DNA from: Hirundichthys speculiger
Lineage: Eukaryota > Chordata > Actinopteri > Beloniformes > Exocoetidae
Direction of reading: 5' to 3'
DNA: 64,000 nucleotides
Assembly: GCA_018398805.1 (NCBI GenBank)
Contig: JAGFBZ010000261.1
Location: 1,984,001 to 2,048,000, forward strand
The position numbers were made by a program, and so were the translations under genes. Below are positions 26,601 to 38,725 of this stretch, piece after piece. The notes under the pieces are model-generated. The model was not told the DNA's origin. It saw only the letters and a list, made by a program, of their open reading frames with translations, and ran no database searches. Numbering within the stretch: position 1 is the first letter of the stretch; every line of letters begins with the position of its first letter.

Positions 26601-27624
26601 GAGCTAAACAAACCTGAGGCTTTTCTGGAAAACCTAAAGCTGTCCAATCATTTTCTCTGAGCGCTAAAAGACTGTTTACACGCTGTGTAAAATGTACACT
26701 AAAATCTGGTTACTTAGGTCCTAAGGTGGCCTGTTTATGCATGCTTATACAGAGAAAGATATCATCTGAAGGGAAACGAAGCCAAAGGTGTGGACATCAA
26801 AAAGGATTGGAATACCCACAAGAAAAAAGTTCATGTTTTATCTCACAAGTGCTATCAAAGGCAATAAAAGCCAGCATATCTTAGACAGAGCCCAGTCTCT
26901 GCCCGGCTCTGTAACGAGCACAGAATAAAAATGCAGATTGAACCCCCCCCCACCCCCACCCCTCCAAGACATTCCTGAATTATTTTTGACAAACTTGGAC
27001 TGAAATTTGAAGTTGGTGGAATTCTGCATATTTTATTTTCCAATACCTTTAATTAGACAGCATCTCAAAAGACATTAAAGAAAGAGAGAAAGAAAGAAAG
27101 AAAGAATGAAAGAGAGAGAAAAAGATTTCATTTACATTTGAATGGAAGAAGGGCTCAAATGAAACAGTGATGTTGTTCAGTGTGAAGTTTGGAGGAGTTT
27201 TTTTTTTTTTGGAAAAAAGAAACTGGGATATTCGCTTTTTGCTCTTTTTTCCCCCTGTAGTGTGTTTTATTTGTATTTTTCCCTGTTTTTGTCAGCAATT
27301 ATAATAAAAACACAAAGCGATGTGTCCCCCTGTATGCAGATGGAGATGCGTTCCCAGGACCAAGCCTTAATCCGGCAGCTGATGGAGCTTCACTGTGGCA
27401 TCCAGGAGCTTAAACAGGAGCTGTCTGAGGAGGAACAAGGGGAAGAAACAGATGAGGAGCAAGAACAGGGCAGCTACTGGGACTCTGACAGTGAAAAAGG
27501 AAGTGGAAGCATCTACTCCACCTCAGGGGAGATGGTCTTTATTTCCTGCCAAAAGATGCCTAGACATCTTTTCTTAGGGAGCTTATTAGAGAGACCATCC
27601 TATAGGAGAAGCTCTGTACCTTAA
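23615..27624 (+). CDS. AARD/FAM167-family gene, convergent paralogue of aard, apparent frameshift in exon 1
   Basis: Two exons are visible. Exon 1 ends at 23813 with DLESSLAWLRREL, then a GTAAG donor. Exon 2 (27340-27624, 95 codons with stop) starts after TGTATGCAG and reads MEMRSQDQALIRQLMELHCG. The phase-0 junction falls exactly where aard and FAM167A/B split their WLR-x-EL / xEM-x-x-QD motif, so this is a true family member. After the coiled-coil segment, exon 2 continues with a Glu-rich tract and ends in a tail unlike the FAM167A/B ending. The upstream helix MMEVVLTRLRDF, beginning with ATG at 23615, resembles the N-terminal helix of AARD but is one frame away from the WLRREL segment (stop at 23675-23677). 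One extra base between about 23640 and 23675 would explain this. It could be a sequencing error, a decayed gene or a missed splice. A canonical AATAAA lies 60 bases past the stop. Function unknown; family assignment fairly firm, exon 1 limits uncertain. Confidence 0.62.
23814..27339. other. Intron of the AARD-family paralogue
   Basis: No further exon is recognised. The frame at 25272-25610 is Gln/Lys/Ser-rich and lacks family features; together with GAGGACTCAAATGCA near 25290 it may be an antisense LTR fragment. A GAAA-rich microsatellite lies at about 27080-27125, just before exon 2. Confidence 0.4.
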
Positions 27625-27683
27625 TAATTCATACTATTAAAAAAAAAAAAAAAACCTACCTCTATCCCCTCCACAATTTCTTC

Positions 27684-27689
27684 AATAAA
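27684..27689 (+). terminator. Polyadenylation signal of the AARD-family paralogue
   Basis: Canonical AATAAA 60 bases after the stop codon of the plus-strand AARD-family gene. Its position supports a real or recently real transcript ending here. Confidence 0.45.
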
Positions 27690-28393
27690 GGACACTGCAT
27701 AATTGCAAAAATACATTTCACATAACTGTAGTTGAAAAAGTTGAGAGAAGAAATCATGAAAGTTAACACTAAAGATAGAAAAAAACTGGGATGAATGATA
27801 ATGCAATCTCCCTGCGATCCCATGCGATTTTTTTTTCCTAGTACTCGACATTTTGGGAAGCATTTTTATTGACTAACTCGAAGAAAGGCTAGTTACAACA
27901 GTCTGCTGGCAAAATGAAAGGCTATAAACTTAAAGGGACAGTTTTGTGTGTCTGTGTATGTTTTTTAATCATGGCTTTTGTATAGATTAATAAAATGCAT
28001 CACAAGCTAAAACAGAGAGAGAACAGCTTGTGCTTGATCTGTTCTGCTTTAATCTTATAATGGGTGTAAAACAGTATTTTTCTTAGATAATGCCCACTTT
28101 AAACATAAAATTGATATATATAGCTACCATATTATGGGTGGTACAGGTACAATAGGACATTTGTTCGATCATGTGTTGGTAAATCTAGAACCGAAGAAAC
28201 TACATATGATGTGTTACCACTTGTAATGACTTGTCAGTGTAGTTTTTTGATAGCCCCTCGACCCCCAAGCTGCTTTTATCTATTGTAAACTACATGTAAC
28301 TACTAGGCCATTTACTAAAAAGATATGATGTTAAATGAAATAAATCTATTAAATAAACTATGACCAAAAGCAGAAGAGAGCTGTTTCAATGGT

Positions 28394-28425
<32 letters not shown>

Positions 28426-29515
28426 CATTTTTAAGGGTCATGGCCTTCTTGCAAGAACACAGCCCCACTTGAGTCGCCCCCTGCTGGCTTTTAGAAAGAA
28501 TGCAGGTTAAAGGCGCCTCCGTTTTCACCTCCGACAGAGTGGCCCAGCGTTTTATGTACAGCATTTAATCCAATTTCAATTCAATTCAATTTTTTAACAT
28601 ATGATTTATAATTTGAAACAAACAAACAAAAAGAAACGCATGAAATTTAAGAATGTATGCCCCTTTTTTCCTCAAATCTTCTCTTCATTAAGACTTGAAT
28701 AAAGTTTTTTTTTTTTTTTTTTACCACTTTGCTTCCAATTGTGTTCCATGTTCCAATTTATAGTCCAATCTATCGAACATTCCTATTTTTTTTCCTGGCT
28801 TTTTGGCAGTATTTTGTGATTTGTGGAGTTAAGAAAGACTCAACCAAAAAGATAAAATTGGTTAATTATTACACTTCAGAGGGGTTTTTTTTTGTCTTTG
28901 CTCAGATCTGTGCAGACTGTCTCTTGTAATCATAGTGTATCAGAAATGCCAGTTAGTTTGATTTGATGTAAGTTGACAGAGGATTGTAAAAATCCTGTAA
29001 TAAACTTCAACATAATAGCAATAACACTTGTCTTGTGCAGTAAGAGTCTTATATGTGTATACTAATATCTATGTATGGTTGATATTGGTGAAATCCTGCC
29101 AGTCAGTAAAGCAGTGTGTTTAGTGAGTGCTTGTTGACCTTTTACAAATGTCACTGCACAAAGAAGTCTCAGTCCTTTGGAAGAAAGTCTGATGTTTATT
29201 GTAAGTTGATGTACGTTATAAATATGCAGTCTGCAGGCAGTATAATTTTGCTCTTCAATGTAATTTTTTTTTTTTTTAGAAAAGGGAACCTACATCTAAA
29301 TACTTGTTTTAAAATGTAAATAGCCATTCAAATTGTTAATATTGAACTAAAAGAATGTATAAACAAAATAAGCTGGAATTGTTTGACAGTGAGATGTGGA
29401 TTTATTAACCGGCTCTGAGCTCCTAACAGTATTTCAAACAGGTGCTGTTCTGCTGTGGTACGGCATGCCAGCTCAATAAAGATGCAAAGACAGTGATGTT
29501 GTACATATTTAACTA

Positions 29516-29521
29516 TTTATT
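29516..29521 (-). terminator. aard: Likely polyadenylation signal of aard
   Basis: TTTATT on the plus strand reads AATAAA on the minus strand, about 290 bases downstream of the aard stop codon. It is the first canonical hexamer I noticed there. Confidence 0.35.
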
Positions 29522-29813
29522 TCCCATTTCATCTTTACATTCATAAAGATTTGTTCCACAACACTTTCTTCTGCACAATTCTGCAAGTGCCAAACATCTT
29601 TTTGAAAAGAAGCCAACATTGCACACAGACAAGCTTATTTTGTCCTCCATTTTTTCCTCCTGCAAATGCCTTACGTGCAGCTGATCTATTATGGTAACTC
29701 ATTTCTGTTTTCAATATGCATTTCAAATGCATTTCTTTTTTTTTAAGCAATATAAGAGAAAATTCTTTGTCTGCCATGCTCTCTCCAGAGACGGAGTTTC
29801 GTACAGAGGCTGC

Positions 29814-30410
29814 TTACTGCTGATCATCAACCTCTACTTCCACACTCCCAAAACTTTCCCTCCTTAGTCTTTGGATCTCTGTGTTGAGCCCCAGTAGTGT
29901 CTGAGCCAGCTGGAGGTCCTGAGTGCGCATTTCCTGCTGCATAACAACAGTAAAAGGACAGAATTAGAACAATCAAGCTATGGTGTATATACTTGGAGAA
30001 ATTTTTCTTTTAAATCTTCTTTTAGATGAATTAACTTAGATCAGCCATAAAGTCAGAACTATTTCTTGACATGACAAGTAATGACAACTGTTGCAGACTA
30101 AAGGGAAAAGGGTCAAGAAGTGAAAACAGCTGGAGCTTACCAGTTCAGATCTTAGCCAGGTTATTGCTCCATCTATCTGCGCCCGCCTCAGCTCTTCATT
30201 TGCTTGGTAACTCCTGCCCATGCTGAGCGGTCTGACCCTACAGTCAGAGTCTTGAGGATCATCTCTGGTCTCTGCTGTCGCTCTGAAGGCATGGATAAGT
30301 TTGTTCTTTATGTTCTCCAAAACGATAGTGGACAATGTATCCTCACTGTGACTGTCTCGCTCCATGCTGGGAGGGTTTGAATTTGTAGGCAGATGTGCAC
30401 CTGCCAGCAC
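29814..30410 (-). CDS. aard: Alanine and arginine rich domain protein (AARD), two exons
   Basis: Exon 1 is 30141-30410 (90 codons, phase 0, GTAAGC donor). Exon 2 is 29814-29936 (or from 29933, since the acceptor reads CAGCAG) and ends in TAA. The protein has about 130 residues; human AARD has about 155. Residues 25-45 form an amphipathic helix (ENIKNKLIHAFRATAE) equivalent to human EDLRRRLTRAFQ. The exon junction lies inside the family motif ITWLRSEL / EMRTQDLQLAQTLL, shared with human AARD and FAM167A/B, followed by a short coiled coil (LNTEIQRLRRE) and an acidic tail. The alanine-rich stretch that named the human protein is absent. The Met at 30410 is the first in frame; a second Met lies 15 residues on. 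Gene order slc30a8-aard-rad21 matches human. Human AARD has been linked to testis expression, but its molecular function is not established. Confidence 0.85.
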
Positions 30411-32639
30411 TTTCTTTAACTGGTTGGGAAAAACTTTGCCTTATAAACTTGGGAAATGGCTCCCTGTTTTCTTTTCTTCTCCTCTTTTAACTCAAAATGT
30501 CTCGCTCCTGTAAAGATCCACTTTGAACTGGTCTAGTTGTGAACTAGTTGAGCGTAGCTCCACTGCAATGGTTTGTGTGCTCCTTCTGAACAGCTCCTCT
30601 TGCCTTCCTTGTGCTAAACTGGCTTGTTTTGTCATTGTTACTATGGAGAAACCCCCTCCGCCTGCTCCTCCCTCCTCCTCCTCCTCCTTCTCCTCTTGGT
30701 TTCCCTAATAAGAATGGTGGAAGATCATGGACAAAGACTATTGTTACTTCCAGAAGGAACTGAAAAGACCCCTTCAACCACTGCCACTATACCCTCCCCC
30801 CTTTTCACTATTTCGCCCTCCCAGCAAATCCTGCCCCCATACAATTCTAGTGTGAGAAATGTGTGATGATCGAGCTCCCTTTTGGACAAAAAAGCCCACG
30901 TGTTAACCAGTGTGAGTGTGTGTCACTGTCTATATGTACAGTACACAGAAAATCAATCAACCTCCCAGTGGAGTTTTTCTCCCTAAGTAAGACCTACTTG
31001 TCAGTTTAGGGAACAGACAGGTTGGGCAAGCAGCAGACACAGCCTCAGTGTTAGCGGATTCACAGATACAAAGGCCATCCTACGGTGAAATATAACCGGG
31101 CCCTTTGTGCCCAAAGTTAAGTCCATTCCCCTCTGGAGTTTGTGGGATGCCTTTTGGCAACAGTGAGCAGTTTTTCTTCTCGGGACTTTTGTATACAGAT
31201 GAGACAGGAGTCCAGTGTATCTTCCCGCCTAACTTATGAGTCTGGCAGCGAGAAGTGAGAGGGCACATTTGGAGTCGACATAACTCACAGTCAAAGCTTT
31301 CAAGTGCGCCACTTTGAAGAAACCTTGTGTTATTATTGTGTCATAGGAAACAAAGAGGTTCGTTGTCTGGGAAACAGAGCTTGCAATATCAAACCGTTTA
31401 TTCACAGCCAAGTTCTTCTCCACACTTTTACTGTGATAAAAAATAGCTTTGATTTGCAAGTGAGTCATAATGTCAAACATGGATGGATGACGGCGTTAAA
31501 GAGAGTGAGATGGAGCGGTTTCACTTGTCAGAGCTCATAAGACGTGAGCTATGACTCCATTTGTGCTGAGGTCTGTGGAGCGTGAGAAGAGGTTGGAGGA
31601 AGTGGGCTGTCAGTCTTGAAGGTCAAGGCAGCAGGGCGACACGTGACAACAATGACGGGGAGAAAGAAGCTGACAGTGACACAGACTGAGCCTCAGGTGG
31701 AGAAGAATAGATCACATGCAGATTTTGTTTTCTTTCTGTGAACAGTATTTCTTAGCCGAGCTGCTTTTTTGGTACGACAACAAAACAAGGAGACTTTGGC
31801 ACTTAAGGCACTGAAGTTTTAAAAAAAGAGATGTTTGCAGATTCAGCTTATTTGTTTGAAATAAATGATCAAGTCTGCCTGTAATAAATGAAAAGGAACG
31901 AGGCTTTTGAATTGGGAACAGAGAGATGATTTAACTCAGCCATGAGCCAAAAGGTTGATTTTCATGAGGAGTAAATTGTCAGATGATATTTAAATCCAAA
32001 AGTGCTGTTGAACATAGAAAGAGATGCAATTATTTGTAAATAATTCAAACTGCATCTTTAACTGAAACTTGAACAAAGAAAATGTACTGAATGGTTCTTA
32101 ATAGATATATGCTCATTTTGAATTTGAGCATTTCAGAAAACCTCACACTCCTTAACATAGAAAATGTGGCCAGACATTAATTTTACTCAAATTTTACAAA
32201 AATTAATATAAAGTTATCTGGAGGGCAACATATGTTGCACCAAGACTAAAAATGTGTTTTGATTTTTTTTTTTTTTTTCAATATGCTGATAACATACTGT
32301 AGGACCAATATGAGGAAAAATTAATGATAGGTGAAAGTGAAAGTATGGAGAAAAAAAAAGGTTGTGAATGTCAGTAAAATCAGTGTGTGCATGGATGGAG
32401 GGAACAGTGTGTGTGTGGAAATATCAAAGTGCAGAAAACAAGCAAAGTAAAAATGAGTCTTTCTCTTTCTTCCCTGGAGCGAAAAAGAGAAAGACAGAGA
32501 AAATAGAGCCAATGTATAATGGGGGAATACCAGCAGGGAAAATAAATCTATCAGTGCCTCTTTCCAGTCAGCAGAAGTAAAAAGAGTCTTGAAGTGATGT
32601 GTGGGGTCATCTGCAATGTTCTTGGCCATCTGGTGTAGA
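30411..32639. other. Gap upstream of aard
   Basis: It contains the aard promoter region and mostly unremarkable AT-rich sequence with a CTCCTCCTC run near 30670. I see no coding exon. Confidence 0.4.
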
Positions 32640-33190
32640 TGTCTGTGATGGGGGGGGAGACAGACTCTGTTGATCTTCTCTGTTGTCCTTTCTATTTGCT
32701 GCAGAGTCTAGTGGTCCAAGATGGTGCAATTCCCATACCTGACAGTTTATAGCTTCTCAGAACGCACTTGATAGTCCCCCTTAGGAAGGTGGTCTGGATG
32801 GGAAATGGGCTTTAACCAGGTTCCACAGCAAGTAGATGTTGTTGGGCTTTCTTGTCTTTGGAACTGGTGTTGAGGGAACAGGTGAGACTATCTGCCAGGT
32901 GGACACCAAGGAATTTGCTCTTCCTGAGAATCTCCATGGAGAATTCATAAATAACAGTGAAGAGTGGTCACTTTACGCTCTCCTGAAATGAACAATCCTA
33001 TCAAACAACAGCTACGGTGAAGAGCTGCAACAGCTGTTTCCCCCACTCAGAGACAAGGCTTTTTTTTTTGCACTAGACCTTTAGCTGTCTCACCTTTTCT
33101 GTGTACTCTGATTTGTGACTTTTATTGATGAGGCCCACCACAGCTGCAACATCAGCAACCTTGATGATAACTGAGTGATCTTGAAATTAA
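32640..33190 (-). repeat. Diverged dispersed repeat, probably LINE-derived
   Basis: Phrases such as 'ttgttgggctttcttg', 'caggtggacaccaaggaatttgctc' and 'gaggcccaccacagctgcaacatcagcaaccttgatgat' match a very common fish repeat that I recall as part of a long non-LTR-type element read antisense. The copy is old and broken. Another piece of the same kind lies at about 36110-36330. Confidence 0.45.
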
Positions 33191-33519
33191 TGTTATGCAT
33201 CTCTTTTGATTATCTAATATGATTCGTCATATTCATTTATCGAGTCTGTCCTCAAATTCATGTCAAGTGCAGCAATGCATTGTATTTATCAGCATATTGA
33301 ATGGAGGACTCAATTAAGTCATTGAACAATTAATCAGTCATTAACAGGACTCAAGTGTGAAACAAAGATGGGAAGCAAAACTGAAAAGAATGAACATAGA
33401 AGGAAACTTTTGCAATATAAAACAGGAAATGATGTCCAAATTCAATTCAATTCAATAATAATTACTCTCCGACTAGAAATTACATGTTGCAGTAACTGTC
33501 AGTCAGTAATTTAGTCTTT

Positions 33520-35654
33520 TTAACCTTTGTGTCGTGTTCGTTTCTCCCCCCTTACTTTAGTGTTCCCGGTCAAATTTGACAGGTCTGTTTTAACTGCTCC
33601 TACATTAACAGAAAAACCACTGATTAACACCAAATTTTATTTAACCCCTTTTTAAGCTGTAAACAATGTCTCAGACCACTGGTTTATATGAATAACTGCA
33701 GTGAATATACATAAAATAGACACAGAAAAATGGTCAACTGTATTCCAAAATGATCATTTATTGTAAAAAGAAAGTAACAAAAATCAAAACAGTGACCAAA
33801 TTCACACATCAACATGAGCCTATCATTTGTATGTGTGTGTGTATACTGTGTGTGTGTGTGTGTGTGGGGGGGGGGGGGGCTGTGTCTTCACATGTGTCTT
33901 CACACACAGGAATGGCATCCTAACAATATTTTCTACTCTTGCTCTTCCTCCTTTTTCCTGGGTGGATGAATACCAGAGCAAATTGCCATCCTTGGACTGG
34001 AATATCACGGGACAGCTCCCACCGCTACACCGGGCTGTGGGCTCGAATGTGAATGTTCAGCACCGCACAGCTCCCACCACTACTACTACTGAACATTCGC
34101 GTTCAGCACCAGACAGCTCCCAAAGCCCAGAGAAGTGGTGGGAGCTGTCCAGTGCTGAACATTCACATTCAGCACTGGACAGCTCCCACAGCCCGGAGAA
34201 GTGGTGGGAGCTGTCCGGTACTGAACATTCACGTTCAGAACCGGACAGCTCCCACCACTTCTCCGGGCTTTGGGAGCTGTCCGGTGCTGAAGTGGTGGGA
34301 GCTGTCCAGTGCTGAACGTGAATGTTCAGCACCGAACAGTTCCCACAGCCCGGTGTAGTGGTGGGAGCTGTCCGGTACTGAACATTCACGTTCAGAACCG
34401 GACAGCTCCCACCACTTCTCCGGGCTTTGGGAGCTGTCCGGTGCTAAAGTGGTGGGAGCTGTCCGGTGCTGAACGTGAATGTTCAGCACCGAACAGTTCC
34501 CACAGCCCGGTGTAGTGGTGGGAGCTGACCGGTGCTGAACATTCACGTTCGAGCCCACAGCCCGGTGTAGCAGTGGGAGCTGTCTCGTGATATTCCAGTC
34601 CAAGGATGGCAATTTGCTCTGGTATTCATCCACCCAGGAGCCTATCATTTGTACGTGTGTGTGTCTGCGTGTGTGTGTGTGTGGGTGGGGGCATGTGTCT
34701 TCACACACAGGAGCGGCATCCTAACAATATTTTCTACTCTTGCTCTGCCTCCTCTTTCCTGGGTGGATGAATACCAGAGCAAATTGCCATCCTTGGACTG
34801 GAATATCAGAGGTGCCTCTTCCTCGGGTGTGTCTTCCTCTGGAGCCTCTTCCTCGCCATCTGTTGACTGGTCAGTCTCACAATGGTCTGGTCAAAATCAG
34901 GATCAATGTTGTCTTCTATTTCTGAGACATCGTCCTCTATTTCTAGTTGAACTTCAATCCCCTGTTCATCAGGTTGAAATAAAAGGTTCAGAGCTTCTCT
35001 GACAAGAAATCATCTGATCAGGCGCCTAGTCAATGTGTTCATAGTAAAATGAGGGCAATGCACACAAAAAAAATATATATAAGAGGTCTCTGAGAAGATA
35101 TGACACATTTTGTATCAGAAAGTGCGGTTCACGTGAGGGGATGGGCACATAAGCCTGGGAAAGAGACGGTTCTCATAACAAACACCTAATTGTTGACTTT
35201 GAAATGTGGAACAAGTGTTATTGTTATACATTTAGTTTGGAAAGTGTGGTTCATGTGGGGGGATGGGCACATAAGCACAGGAATGAGGTGGGAATAGGAG
35301 ACACCTATTTGTTCAGTCTGAAAGGGGTTCACGTGGTTGGGGTGGTGTGTGTGTGTGTGTGTGTGTATGGTGGTGTATTTGTGGTTGTGTACAATCTAAT
35401 GGATGAACACAATCTAGGGTCACCCATTAATTTCCTATGGTGGTCATTTTTGACCGGGAACACCACAGGTGTTACAAAGTTGAATAAACTACTCAAAATC
35501 CAGAGAAAGTGGTGATCAGCAATTATATATGTTCAAATGGCTAGTGTGGAGGATATCATAAGGCCCTGAGACAATCAAATGTAAAACACAATATTCATGA
35601 TTGATGGAAGTAGGAAATCAGTCAGATTTGACCCGAACACGACAGAAAGGTTAA
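33520..35654 (-). mobile_element. Degenerate piggyBac-like element, 2.1 kb, TTAA flanked
   Basis: Both ends are TTAA, followed inward by CCTTTGTGTCGTGTTCG on the left and by CCTTTCTGTCGTGTTCG (reverse complement) on the right: 17-base inverted termini with one mismatch. A second shared motif (GTGTTCCCGGTCAAAT-type) occurs near both ends. The minus strand retains scraps of a piggyBac transposase N-terminus: an acidic stretch near 34800-34980 and GNLLWYSSTQE ... ARVENIVR at 33920-34010. The catalytic core is absent. The interior is rebuilt from TG repeats and a large palindrome. It is non-autonomous. Confidence 0.8.
33956..34636. repeat. Large imperfect palindrome inside the piggyBac element
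   Basis: The block CTGGGTGGATGAATACCAGA... (33958 onward) reappears inverted at about 34580-34636 and again in direct orientation at about 34758-34810. Between the arms lie many alternating copies of a 60-70 base unit built on GGGAGCTGTCCGGTGCTGAACA, in both orientations. Long frames here on both strands are products of this symmetry and are not genes. Confidence 0.85.
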
Positions 35655-36330
35655 GGAGATATTGCTGTGGGCAGGGAGGGGCACCTGTGGTGGTCTGTAT
35701 TGCAGTGGATCTGAAGGAGCACTGTGTTGTGAAGAGTATTCATTTTAAGAATCATCCTTCTTTGCAGCCTTCTTTATCAGTTTGTTCAACTGATGCTACA
35801 CCGGCTCCCCCAACAGATGACTGCAGATAAGATTGTACTCTCCATAACAGACTTATAGAAGATATGCAACATCTTGCTGAAAACACTGAAGGACTTCTAT
35901 AAGAAGTCCTGTTCTGTCCCTTCCTGTGCACAGCATCAGTGTTGCAGTTCCAGTCCAGTCTTCTGTGCCCGTGAAAGCCCAGGTTTTTATACTCATCCAG
36001 GATAGAAATAGGATTTATTTCTGATCTTCTTAAATATCCACAGCTATCTGCTTTGTCTTGTTCACATTCAAAATGAGATGACTGTTCCCACAACACGCCA
36101 CAAAAGGGATGCTGGAGCGTTCCACTTGAGTCTTCTAGTTTCTTACAGCAGGTCGAATCATGTTGAATGTGTTGGAGAAATCAAAGAACGTGAGCCTCAC
36201 AGTTTTGCCAGGACCTTCATGATGTGTGATGTTTGAGCAACAGGTCTATAGTCATTAAGGGTAGACGGATGAGGGGGTTTTTTTAGTACTGGAACAAGGC
36301 CAAATGTCTTTCGTAGGCTGAAGTAATTAT
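35655..36330 (-). mobile_element. LINE ORF2 fragment (non-LTR retrotransposon), broken
   Basis: On the minus strand YKNLGFHGHRRLDWNCNTDA and AVHRKGQNR match the fish L2/Rex1 pattern 'YKYLG...LDW..NTDA..KKG.SR'. Frameshifts separate the following segments. The upstream part (36110-36330) also looks like this class of repeat. Confidence 0.55.
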
Positions 36331-37639
36331 GAAATATGTACACTTAAAGATTAACACTGAAACAAAGAATACGACAAAATCCATAAACCAACACATTGCT
36401 TCAGTTTTCATTATAATTCCAGACTCAGCTTTAAGCACAACTTTCTATTTTTCAAAACACACATAAAAAAAAAAAAAAAAAAAAAAAACATCTTAATTTT
36501 TACTTGAGGATGCAGGGGAATTAAATTTCAAGGACATTTAGAGGAAAGTCAGTTGTGGACTGAAAAGCTGAAAACTGAAATGAATTTTACTTTCATTTCA
36601 TAAAAGAATTCTTTTTTTTTTTTTTTTTTGCAGTAAAAGTGGCAATCAAATGTCTTCCTTGGCAAATCAACTCAGCGAGATTACAGTGATCCTTTCAGTG
36701 TCTCACCTCTAGGCAAGCTTTGCTGCCCCCTAGTAGTAAATTAATCTACATGCAGTCAATCAAAAATGAGCCGGTAATGCTTGTACATGCAAGCTGCTAA
36801 ACCGTCCGCGCTGATTTATCTGCATTAATCACAATAAAGTCTTTTTTTATCAGCATGAGTCACTTCAGTCCACACAGACACCCAAATGAAAACACAAATG
36901 GTCTTCAACGCTTTTGTTATTTGAGTGATGTTTTCTTTGCCATCAAATGTAGTGGATTTGTTTCCAACAGGTATGCTGGACAAGTGAGAGGCAGACAAAA
37001 GAAACTAAAGCTGGCACAGCATGAATGTCATCCTCCAAAGAAGTTAAAGGAAGACACAGGAACCAACTGTGTTATCATATAAAAGGAGCTCCTTTTTTTT
37101 TTCAAAAGAATTGGCCTTCAACACTTCAACACTTCACAGCCTGAACCAGAGGCAGATAATAATGAAAAGTTAACTCTCTCTCTGACAGTGGAAGGGACTG
37201 AGACTGTTAAATGGGATTTTCATGCACAGTTTTAAAGAGCAGTGTCTGCAGTTGGTTTTGTTTTTCCTCCTGTGCCGTTTGCCGCATGTGAGGGCGTGTG
37301 AAGATGATTCAGTCCCACATGATCCGCAAAATCTGTCCTGCTGGCCTGAGATGGCTCTCTGTGGAAAGTCATTCATGAGCTGATTAACAGAGATCCAAAA
37401 TAGGAATGTCAAACCATTTAGAAATGCAAATAAACGCATGGCATCTCAAATGTAAGGGACACAATTTGAACAATGTACAAAGAAAGATCAAATCAAAGAC
37501 ATTATTGGAACATTTTTAAAGAATTTACCAAATGATTACAGCACATTGCATGATTTAAAAAAAAAATTACACTGCGATAAATTACAATTGAGAAGTCATG
37601 TAGAGAGGCTTTTGATAGAATTTTGGAGATTCTGATTTA
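36331..37639. other. Gap without recognised gene
   Basis: Poly-A/T runs and unremarkable sequence. The frame at 36855-37082 has no feature I can place. Confidence 0.4.
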
Positions 37640-38216
37640 ACATACAGTATGTCCAGAAGTATTTGGACAATGAAAGGTTTTTTTTTTTTTTCTTTTAAGG
37701 TTTTGCCTTAATACGGAATTTCATCAGCCTGATAAATCAGACCCACATCTAGACAGATGTAGGACCTGCCAAGCAAATTCAAATCTGCTAGCGGTATATC
37801 TAGGCTAGAACTTCAGTGGATTTAATATAAAAATAACTAATCTTGAGCCCACAGATATCACCTCTGAGTTTCTGTCCTTCAGATCTTTGCTATGGCCTTC
37901 ACTGCAGTCACTTTCTGTTGCTCTTTGTTTGTGGACCTTTCTGCCTCCAGTTTTGTCTTCGGTAACTAAAGCATGCTCTGTTGGGTTTAGATCAGACAAC
38001 CTTAACCCTAACTGCCACTGAAGAATATTTATTCCTTTGCCTTCAAGCAGTGATGAGTTGCTTTTGCAGTATGTTTTTCCATCAACACTGCCATAATAAA
38101 GCTCTATCATGTCTGATAGATGATGAGATATGCTTTGGATCATGGTTTTTTTTTTTTTCCATCTCTTCTCATCATTCTAATCCAAGTTTATCTTGGTTTA
38201 ATTTGTCCAAATACTA
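37640..38216. mobile_element. Tc1/mariner-type MITE
   Basis: The left end reads ATGTCCAGAAGTATTTGGACAATGAAA and the right end TTTGTCCAAATACTAATTC, an inverted pair typical of fish Tc1-derived MITEs. The interior is non-coding and shows the usual 'gttgggtttagatcagac' phrase. The exact TA duplication is not clear. Confidence 0.55.
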
Positions 38217-38589
38217 ATTCTTTTATTTTTTTATTGTATTGTCTTTTTTTTTTCTTGTAAGGCACAAGAAAGATTTTTGAGATTTTGAATATAAAGTGCA
38301 ATACAAATAAAAATTATTATTATTATTATTCTAAAATACTAGAGGCCTTTCCTTGATGTTTTCTGCCAAGGTCAATATTTTTTTCTCTCCACGTTTTAAA
38401 TTGTAATATTTCTTAAGTCCACAAGACACAGTTGGCAGATGGTTCGTAACAAAATAACTCATTCTTAAATCAAGCTTCCACATTATAGCATAGGTAATGA
38501 AAAGGTGGGTGAGGATGCACAGGTGCGCAGCCCTGCTTCCCTATCTCCGTCTCTCCCACATCAGCACCAGTCTACTCTGCAAACCTGCT

Positions 38590-38725
38590 GAGGTTTTAAC
38601 CGTCTTCTCCGCACGGAAAGCGGACGCCATCTTGTTTGTTTTTGCGGAGAACGAGAGGAGGGCTGAGAAAGAAGCAGCGACGGCACTGCACTAAAGACGG
38701 GAGAACAGCATACGACGACTAACCG
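38590..38725 (+). other. rad21: Probable non-coding first exon of rad21
   Basis: A stretch rich in CG and purines ends in AACCG followed by a GTAAGC donor at 38726. It holds no ATG-initiated frame leading into rad21. The rad21 start codon lies in the next exon (acceptor TTTCCTGCAG at 42306), matching the usual vertebrate layout with one 5' UTR exon. The exon start is not marked by a clear TATA box, so the left limit is a guess. Confidence 0.5.

Noticed and set aside
33827..34708. Several 100-160 residue frames on both strands inside the palindrome
   Set aside because: They are mirror images of the same repeat unit (PTTSPGFGSCPVL-type wording) and arise from symmetry.
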